From: Diphasiastrum complanatum | Lineage: Eukaryota > Streptophyta > Lycopodiopsida > Lycopodiales > Lycopodiaceae | Direction: 5' to 3' | DNA length: 64,000 nucleotides | Assembly: GCA_029204225.1 (NCBI GenBank) | Contig: CM055105.1 | Span: 49,473,720 to 49,537,719, forward strand | In this document: in pieces, positions 57,340-64,000 of the stretch | Layout of the letters: every line of letters begins with the position of its first letter | Position numbering within the stretch: the stretch's first letter is position 1 | Made by a program: the position numbers and the translations under genes | The notes under the pieces: generated by a model | What the model was told of the DNA's origin: nothing | Database searches by the model: none | What the model saw: only the letters and a program-made list of their open reading frames with translations

Positions 57340-58908
57340 ATGTTCTCTGTCCTTCTGATTTCGCCTCTTATTTTTGTCATTTACAGGAGGCTGAAGAGTC
57401 TCAGAAAAGGATTGTTGATCCAACATCGGCTTAGGAAGATGGAGCAGGACCTAGAAATGAACATAGTATCGGCGGCTGAGAAAATCCGTTTGGCCAAAAT
57501 ATCAGAAACTACGAAATCTATATGCGGAAGAGATTTGGAGGCACATGATATCAGTAATTCGATTCTGGTAGGACGCAAAGACGCGGACAAGTCAGTTCCA
57601 ACGACGACATCTAATTTGATCGGGAGCTCTTCTCAGCCAGAATTAATGGCGTCTACCGGTTGGAGAGCTCCAGTCCTCAAAGATACGCACGTGAATGAAA
57701 GGCTTGAGCAAGCACCAAAGCAAGTCCAGAATGATCCTTCTTTCGACCCAAGATTTCGTAGAAGACGAGCATGGAGATCGGAAGACAACATATCAGCATA
57801 TCCTTGCAACTTTGCGATAATAGATGGCTCGTTCTCTTCTCAGAAGGAATGTCATACATCAATCAATAATTTCTGGGAACTGAGTTCCGATTCTCGTGAT
57901 CCCACAATCTAGCTACAACACAAGTTCTGCCAGTTTCTGATGACTGTCATGGGCCAAAGGTTTGAGCAAGATCCACAATTTTCCATCAATCCCAACAAAG
58001 CGGTCCTTCACATGGAGGATACTAGGATCTATTTACGGATTCAATACTTTCCTGCAGACTCCATACATATCTTCGAAGAGATGTGCACTTCAGGATTTAT
58101 CATCAATGCTGATGAGGGTTACATGTACACCCTGAGATCAAAAGCATTCACTGGTCGAAGACAAATACTGACTCGAAACTGCTTCAACTGGCTACGTGAG
58201 CAAAATCATAAGCATGTCAGTAAGTCGACTCTGATAGGACGAAAAGACGGGGACAAGTCAATTCCAACGACGGCATCTAATTCGATCGGGAGCTCTTCTC
58301 AGCCAGATTTAATTGCGTCGACCGGTTGGAGAGCTCCATTCCTCAAAGATACGTACGTCTATGAAATGCTTGATCAATCACCAAAGCAAATTCAGAATGA
58401 TCCTTCTTTCGACCCAAGTTTTCGTAGAAGACGAGCGCTAGCATGGAGATCGGAAGACAACATATCAGCATATCCTTGCAACTTTGCAATAATAGATGGC
58501 TCGTTCTCTTCTCAGAAGGAATGTCATACATCCATCAAGAATTTTTGCAAATTAACTTCCGATTCTGACGATCCTACAATCAAGCTACAACACAAGTTCT
58601 GCCAGTTTTTGATGACTGTCATGGGCCGAAGGTTTGAGCAGGATCCACAATTTTTCATCAATCCCAACAAACCGGTGCTTCACATGGAGGATACCAGGAT
58701 CTATTTACGGATACAATACTTTCCTGCAGACTCCATACAAATCTTCGAAGAGATGTGCACTTCAGGCTTTATCATCAATGCTGATAAGGCTTACACCCAG
58801 AGATCAAAAGCATTTGCTGGTCGAAAACATCAACATTTGTTGATTGGATTTTTTAAGATTGACCATTATAGTCATCTAGGGCCAATGTATATGGCACTCA
58901 ACTGCTAA
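57340..58908 (+). pseudogene. Gene-like family T, copy 3 (near intact, 522 codons, one stop)
   Basis: The best copy of an unrecognised family. It begins with a hydrophobic segment (FSVLLISPLIFVIY, residues about 2-15) followed by Arg/Lys, a signal-anchor pattern, then a charged helix-like stretch (about 20-60). Two tandem units of 222 codons (666 bp) follow, starting near GRKDADK and GRKDGDK. Each contains STGWRAP, a Cys-containing CNFAIIDGSFSSQKECH segment, LQHKFCQFLMTVMG, and QYFPADSI-FEEMCTSGF. The only break is TAG at 57910-57912, where the second unit has AAG. The C-terminus (SHLGPMYMALNC) departs from the repeat. Whether it is expressed is unknown. It may start further upstream if the CT tract is translated. 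Confidence 0.6.
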
Positions 58909-59930
58909 TCTATCTCTCCACTGCTTTTGAAATGTCCACTTTAGTTCATAATCTATGATCTAGATATGCCTTCTTCTCATTGTGTATATATATATATTCT
59001 CATCGTTGATATTTGATTTAATGTATTAAATGAACATTGAATGCTCATTAAATCAAAATCAACAATAATTAGGTTACACATATTCTGTTCAAAAAATATT
59101 TAGACACAATGAAAATATCATATCGACAAGAGGGAACATATCACCGCAAAAGGACTAGACAGAAATTGTTTGTTAGTGATCATCCATCCAAAGTAGGTGC
59201 ACCACTTCCAAATTCTAATGTTACTCCAAGCCTTTTTGTGAGACTACTAATATTTTTGGAAAACACCTGTTCTTCATATTCCAAGCATGCTCAGCATACC
59301 TCCAAGCACATAGCAAAGTAAACCGTACATCTTCTTTCCTTGCCCTACTTGTTGGTCTTCATCTCGTATGGTAAGTACTCGACCCTTGATTGTTCCTTTG
59401 AATAAGAGCTTTTTGCTATAGTTTCAAGAGAGAAGCTTCCTGGGAAAGGGTAAACTTGGGAGTAGCTTAATATATTGATGTCATTTCAAATCATGATAGC
59501 TTCATGGTTGTCACTCAAAATAATAGTAAACTGTTTGGTAACTTGGGGTAGCTTGATATGTAGCTAGGCAACTAAACAACAAATCACCTCTAGATGGCTT
59601 CACAAGCTTGTCTAACTCATTCTTATAATTACTACCATTGCGTCTAACTTGCCAAATGCTAGGTGTAAAAGTATTTGACAAATGCATAACTCTTTACTCT
59701 CCAAGTCTTAAGACTTACCAAGTGTTGTTTGTAGCTCATACTAGATGCTTTGAGAAGTTATATTAAGAATTGGGGGGGGGGGGTTATCGCAAAGAATCCG
59801 ATCTTGCCAAATACTAGGTGTAAAAGTGTTTGACATATTCTTAACTCTTTACTCTCCAAGTGTTGTTTTTAGCTCATAGTACATGCTTTGAGAATAATCT
59901 TACTGGTTATATTAATTTGGGAGGATTGCA
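58909..59930. repeat. Family T 3' flank and E1 copies
   Basis: Counterpart of 20809-21722 inverted. Contains an E1 copy (59520-59783, ending in G10) and a partial tandem E1 (59795-59930). A conserved 70-codon frame at 59109-59321 has no motif. Confidence 0.6.
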
Positions 59931-60082
59931 AAGAATCAAACTTGAGTGTACAAGCCCAACTCAAGTGCAGACACCAACTCACCACACATGGGAAGATCAT
60001 TAAATTTGAATTTGAAGAAAAATCAAAGTTAAAAAAAAATGAAAAACTATTTCTCCTTAGAGGCATTGTGGTCATCATCTAG
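59931..60082 (+). pseudogene. Small conserved ORF U, partial copy
   Basis: Matches the second half of the U frame (SNLSVQAQ...GKIIKFEFEEKS) and then continues differently (KLKKNEKLFLLRG) to a stop, so U once extended beyond the 70 residues seen in the other copies or was fused to something else here. Confidence 0.4.
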
Positions 60083-60659
60083 ACGAGCTGTGCTTGCTTG
60101 AATCAATAGAAACAAAGAAAATAATAATAACGAGTTTTTATCCTATTAATGCACCAGTAATATATAAATATAATTGAATTAAATGGGAAGATTATAATAT
60201 TTATCGCTTCATTTAAACATTGATCTACTCATTTCAATGATTTCGTTCAAATTCAAATTCCAATGATTTGTGAAGTGTGAATGAATGCAATGTAGCTTGC
60301 ATATGTTTGGAACATAGCATAGATTCATTATATGCTTTTTAACTATATGTTATTTAGTCGTGTAACAAGGAATAAGCATTTTTTTTAACAAATTTTCAAT
60401 TTGTTTTTGGAAACCCTAGATTACAACATTTTAATATATTAACAAAAATGACTTAATTTGCATGAACAACTTTGAGTTTTGAAAATCCTAGATTACAGCT
60501 TCATTCAATCTTCAAATTTCCAAGCTCGTTCAAACTTCAATGAAATATAATTCATTCCAAAATCCATTCTCGAATCCTAGAACGATGTATTTTAAAAACT
60601 TTTGTAATGTGAAAGAGAGATCACTGAGCTAAAACATGACCTTGATTGCATTCGGAATT
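60083..60659. other. AT-rich stretch without recognisable feature
   Basis: No frame, repeat or signal that I can support. It appears only once in the window. Confidence 0.5.
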
Positions 60660-61140
60660 GCTTTCAAAAACTTATAAATTGTATTCATCAATGGAGATGT
60701 CTAGAGGACATGGTGTGAAAAATTGTCAAGTAGTTTGGTTTTTTATTTGGCAATTTTGGAGGCCAAAATGAATCTCAACTTCGAGTTAGTTTCATATTTG
60801 TTAATAAGGGCCTAAATAGTGGTTTAACTACCTCTGGCAAGTAGATAAGTGGATGAGGTCGAGTTTGGACCCATTCTAATTGGCTAAATTTTGGTACATT
60901 GCTTTCAAAAACTTATAAATTGTATTCATCAATGGAGATGTCTAGAGGACATGGTGTGAAAAATTGTCAACTAGTTTGGTTTTTCATTTGGCAATTTTGG
61001 AGGCCAAAATGAATCTCAACTTCGAGTTAGTTTCATATTTGTTAATAAGGGCCTAAATAGTTGTTTAACTACCTCTGGCAAGTAGATCAGTGGATGAGGT
61101 CGATTTTGGACCCATTCTAATTGGCTAATTTTGGTACATT
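60660..61140 (+). repeat. 241 bp tandem duplication at a copia LTR start
   Basis: The unit beginning GCTTTCAAAAACTTATAAATTG occurs at 60660 and 60901, each carrying the first part of an LTR (TGTGAAAAATTGTC at 60714 and 60955) plus 54 bases of flank. Because flank and LTR are duplicated together, this was a later tandem duplication and not a second insertion. Confidence 0.85.
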
Positions 61141-61430
61141 GCATCTAGACTAGATTTTCTAGGTATTTGATAAAGTATCTAGAAGTTTCCAAATTAGGTC
61201 AAGTTTGGGGCAAGTGGCCAAATGACATTTTGGAAGCTATAAATAGTTGTACCTAAGTGGAGAAATAATCATCAAAGTTTCTTTCTTTGTGGAGAATTCA
61301 TCTCTTATGTCCATCTCATGTGATTTTCTCTATCTTGGTTTTCTATGTGTAGAAAGTTGATTTTCTTGTAAATCTTGATTCCACACGTGTGAAGATTATA
61401 ATATATATGATTTTGTTAAACATCGATCTA
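60955..61430 (+). repeat. Truncated copia LTR (third LTR family)
   Basis: Starts TGTGAAAAATTGTCAACTAG as in element 1 but then differs. TATA box near 61239 (offset 284) and CACGTG at 61384-61389 (offset 429). No CA end or PBS follows; the LTR passes into ORF U. Inverted partner at 17760-18132. Confidence 0.8.
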
Positions 61431-61640
61431 CAAACACTTCAATGATTTTTCTTCAAATTCAAATTTAATGATCTTCCCATGTGTGGTGAGTTGGTGTATG
61501 TGCTTTTGTTGGGCTTGTACACTCAAGTTCGATTCTTTGGGATCCCTCGCGAACTGTGGTTTCAATACTTTCTCTGCAAGATTCTCATTTGAAATTTGCT
61601 TGGGACCCTTCTTATCTCCATCAGATATTTTTTTCAACAT
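61428..61640 (-). pseudogene. Small conserved ORF U, copy 2
   Basis: 70-residue frame differing from the 17545 copy at only a few residues. It begins inside the segment GGGACCCTTCTTATCTCC (61605), which is repeated at 62861 and 62889. Confidence 0.4.
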
Positions 61641-61690
61641 TGATGCTAGGCCATACCACAGGGAAGTAGTTCATTGTGACTCCTCACTCA

Positions 61691-61872
<182 letters not shown>

Positions 61873-62635
61873 ATTCCACTGAAGCCTACATGGCAAACCC
61901 ACGTGGTATAGCTTCGTTGGCTTGCCACACAAGCCTATGTCAAGCCTATATGGCAGACTGCAACATACCAGCACGAACATACTAGCATCAAGCCTATGTC
62001 ATGCCTATATGACCTACCACGCAAGCCTATGATAGGCCTACATGGCTTGCCACATGGCAACTTGGGAGCCCCAGCTCTCTCTCTCTAGCTCCACTCAAGC
62101 CTACATGGCAGAGCTTGGCTGGCTTGCCACACAAGCCTATGGCAAGCCTATGTGGTATCCTGCGACATGCTTACATGGGAAGCATCAGAAATATGCCATG
62201 CCTATGTGGCCTGCCACGCAAGCCTATGGTTTATCTCATGACATGCCTACATGGCTTGCCACATGGCAACTTGGGAGCCCCAACTCTCTCTCTCTAGCTC
62301 CACTCAAGCCTACATGGCAGAGCTTGGTTTGCTTGCCACACAAGCCTATGGCAAGCCTATGTGCTAGCCTGCGACATGCTTACGTAGGAAGCATCAGGAA
62401 CATGCCATGCCTTTGGTGGCCTGCCACGCAAGCCTATGCTAGGCCTGTGTGGTTTGCCAAGTGGCAACTTTTGAGCCCACCTATATATATATATATAGAT
62501 CTCTAGGTCCACTCAAGCCTACGTGGCACAGGGCCCAGTTGGCTTGACATACAAGGTTATGGTAGGCCTACATGGCTTGCCACATGGCAACCCTCAAGAC
62601 TGCATGATTTGCCATGTGGCATACCGCTGTCATAG
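61873..62635 (+). repeat. Minisatellite S, copy 4
   Basis: Contains a higher-order unit of about 207 bases, seen by the spacing of CTCTCTCTCTAGCTCC at 62074 and 62281. Each unit has paired blocks AGCCTACATGG and GGCTTGCCACA. It runs into the CENH3-like fragment. Confidence 0.8.
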
Positions 62636-62861
62636 GTGTTTCGAAACCTCATGACAAGACGCTTGTCCTTGGGCATCAGTGTCACCCTCTTGCCATGAAT
62701 GGAACACTGCATCGAATCCTCAAACAATTTTGTATGGAAGTCCTCGTATGCAATATGGAGGGCCTCCAATGCAGCGATATTCCACCTCACTGCATAGGGC
62801 AGATGCGTGGTCATATCTTGTGTAACCTCCCTCACAGCTCGGTACAAGGCTGCTTTCAGGG
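62557..62861 (-). pseudogene. CENH3-like fragment, copy 2 (histone fold in frame)
   Basis: Minus-strand frame with an unbroken partial histone fold: YRAVREVTQDM, RW, LFEDSMQCSIH, GKRVTLMPKD, then LVMRFRNTYDSG. This copy keeps the G-K-R-V codons deleted in copy 1. The N-terminal tail and first helix are absent: homology begins at CTGAAAGCAGCC (about 62861), joined to the sequence GGGACCCTTCTT. The C-terminal extension into S (LEGCHVASHVGLP, then stop) matches copy 1. By itself it could not form a complete histone fold. Confidence 0.8.
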
Positions 62862-62972
62862 ACCCTTCTTATCTCCATCAGATATTTTTTGGGACCCTTC
62901 TTATCTCCATCAGATATTTTTTTCAACGTTGATGCTAGGCCATACCACAGGGAAGTAGTTCATGTGTGACTC

Positions 62973-63000
<28 letters not shown>
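62862..63000. repeat. Junction duplication and short (CT)n
   Basis: GGGACCCTTCTTATCTCCATCAGATATTTTTT occurs twice here in quick succession (62861 and 62889; here abbreviated by its first bases, GGGACCCTTC). This is the seam between the two cassette units. The (CT)n is at 62972-62998. Confidence 0.8.
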
Positions 63001-63009
<9 letters not shown>

Positions 63010-63765
63010 CACTCAAGCCTACATGGCAAACCCACGTGGTATAGCTTCGTTGGCTTGCCACACAAGCCTATGTCAAGCCTATATGGCAGACTGCAACATA
63101 CCAGCATGAACATACTAGCATCAAGCCTATGTCATGCCTATATGACCTACCACGCAAGCCTATGATAGGCCTACATGACTTGCCTCATGGCAACTTGGGA
63201 GGCCCAGCTCTCTCTCTCTAGCTCCACTCAAGCCTACATGGCAGAGCTTGGTTGGCTTTCCACACAAGCCTATGGCAAGCCTATGTGGTATCCTGCGACA
63301 TGCTTACGTGGGAAGCATCAGAAATATGCCATGCCTATGTGGCCTGCCACGCAAGCCTATGGTTTATCTCATCACATGCCTACATGGCTTGCCACATGGC
63401 AACTTGGGAGCCCCAGCTCTCTCTCTCTAGCTCTGCTCAAGCCTACATGGCAGAGCCTTGGTTTGCTTGCCACACAAGCCTATGGCAAGCCTATGTGGTA
63501 GCCTGCGACATGCTTATGTAGGAAGCATCAAAAACATGCCATGCCTATGTGGCCTGCCACGCAAGCCTATGGTAGGCCTGTGTGGTTTGCCAAGTGGCAA
63601 CTTTTGAGCCCACCTATATATATATATATATAGATCTCTAGGTCCACTCAAGCCTACGTGGCACAAGGCCTAGTTGGCTTGACATACAAGGTTATGGTAG
63701 GCCTACATGGCTTGCCACATGGCAACCCTCAAGCCTGCATGATTTGCCATGTGGCATACCGCTAT
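63000..63765 (+). repeat. Minisatellite S, copy 5
   Basis: Tandem partner of copy 4 with the same higher-order unit (208 bases between 63207 and 63415). It differs by scattered single bases and by the length of the TATATA run near 63616. Confidence 0.8.
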
Positions 63766-64000
63766 CATAGGTGTTTCGAAACCTCATGACAAGAAGCATG
63801 TCCTTGGGCATCAGTGTCACCTCTTGCCATAAATGGAACACTGCATCGAATCCTCAAACAATTTTGTCTGGAAGTCCTCGTATGCAATATGGAGGGCCTC
63901 CAATGCAGCGATATTCCACCTCACTGCATAGGGCAGATGCGTGGTCATATCTTGTGTAACCTCCCTCACAGCCGGTACAAGGTGCTTTCAGATCACAAGT
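63757..64000 (-). pseudogene. CENH3-like fragment, copy 3 (cut by window end)
   Basis: Same fragment as copy 2 but with a 1-base deletion in the G-K-R-V region (near 63822) and a His-to-Tyr change just before it. At its upstream end it continues into ACTTGTGATC, as copy 1 does, so it may extend further than copy 2 beyond the window. Confidence 0.75.

Noticed and set aside
60714-60900. A separate copia insertion at 60714
   Set aside because: The same 54-base flank precedes the LTR start at both 60714 and 60955, so it is a tandem duplication of one LTR end.
61873-63765. Minisatellite S as a CRISPR-like array
   Set aside because: Units are irregular, lack unique equal-length spacers, and the DNA is clearly plant nuclear.

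Overview
The window is repeat-dense, AT-rich nuclear DNA from a land plant. The plant call rests on Ty1/copia elements primed from initiator tRNA-Met, a histone H3-like fragment that reads most like plant CENH3, and a Penelope-like reverse transcriptase (RT) fragment. PLE-type RTs in plants are known mainly from bryophytes, lycophytes and conifers, so a non-flowering plant is my guess; the species is not determinable here. I see no intact single-copy host gene and no rRNA or tRNA gene. Almost everything is a mobile element, a decayed gene-like repeat or a segmental duplication.

Layout. Bases 1-6922 form one arm of a large inverted repeat (IR1) whose partner is 40910-47862. Each arm carries, in order, a non-coding repeat (E2), an unrecognised gene-like family (A), a promoter-like module packed with CACGTG hexamers and a TATA box (P), a GC-richer minisatellite (S), a PLE-type RT relic, a repeat ending in a G run (E1), and a Ty3/gypsy gag-protease relic. 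A complete young copia element (6998-12858, TSD CTTAT) sits inside the left gypsy protease relic. Bases 12859-16205 hold the rest of the gypsy relic, another family A copy and a second P module. At 16529-16976 there is a CENH3-like pseudogene fused to minisatellite S.

Bases 17 to 34 kb are an inverted, rearranged counterpart of 50 to 62.9 kb (IR2). They carry relics of a second copia family, a gene-like family T (transmembrane segment plus a 222-codon duplicated unit), and (CT)n tracts. A second complete copia element (26128-31988, minus strand, TSD TCTAG) is nearly identical to the first; the window contains three empty copies of its target site. Bases 34.7-41 kb hold family A split by a clean 1 kb inversion, a single-copy gene-like stretch, and a copia remnant whose RT domain is replaced by about 1.08 kb of unrelated open sequence. 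The right end (61.6-64 kb) has a tandemly duplicated cassette: U exon, (CT)n, minisatellite S, CENH3-like fragment.

Nothing here looks like a working pathway. The two copia elements are the only features that look functional. The rest records nested insertion, inverted duplication and capture of host gene pieces, as expected of heterochromatin such as pericentromeric or sex-chromosome DNA; that setting is an inference.
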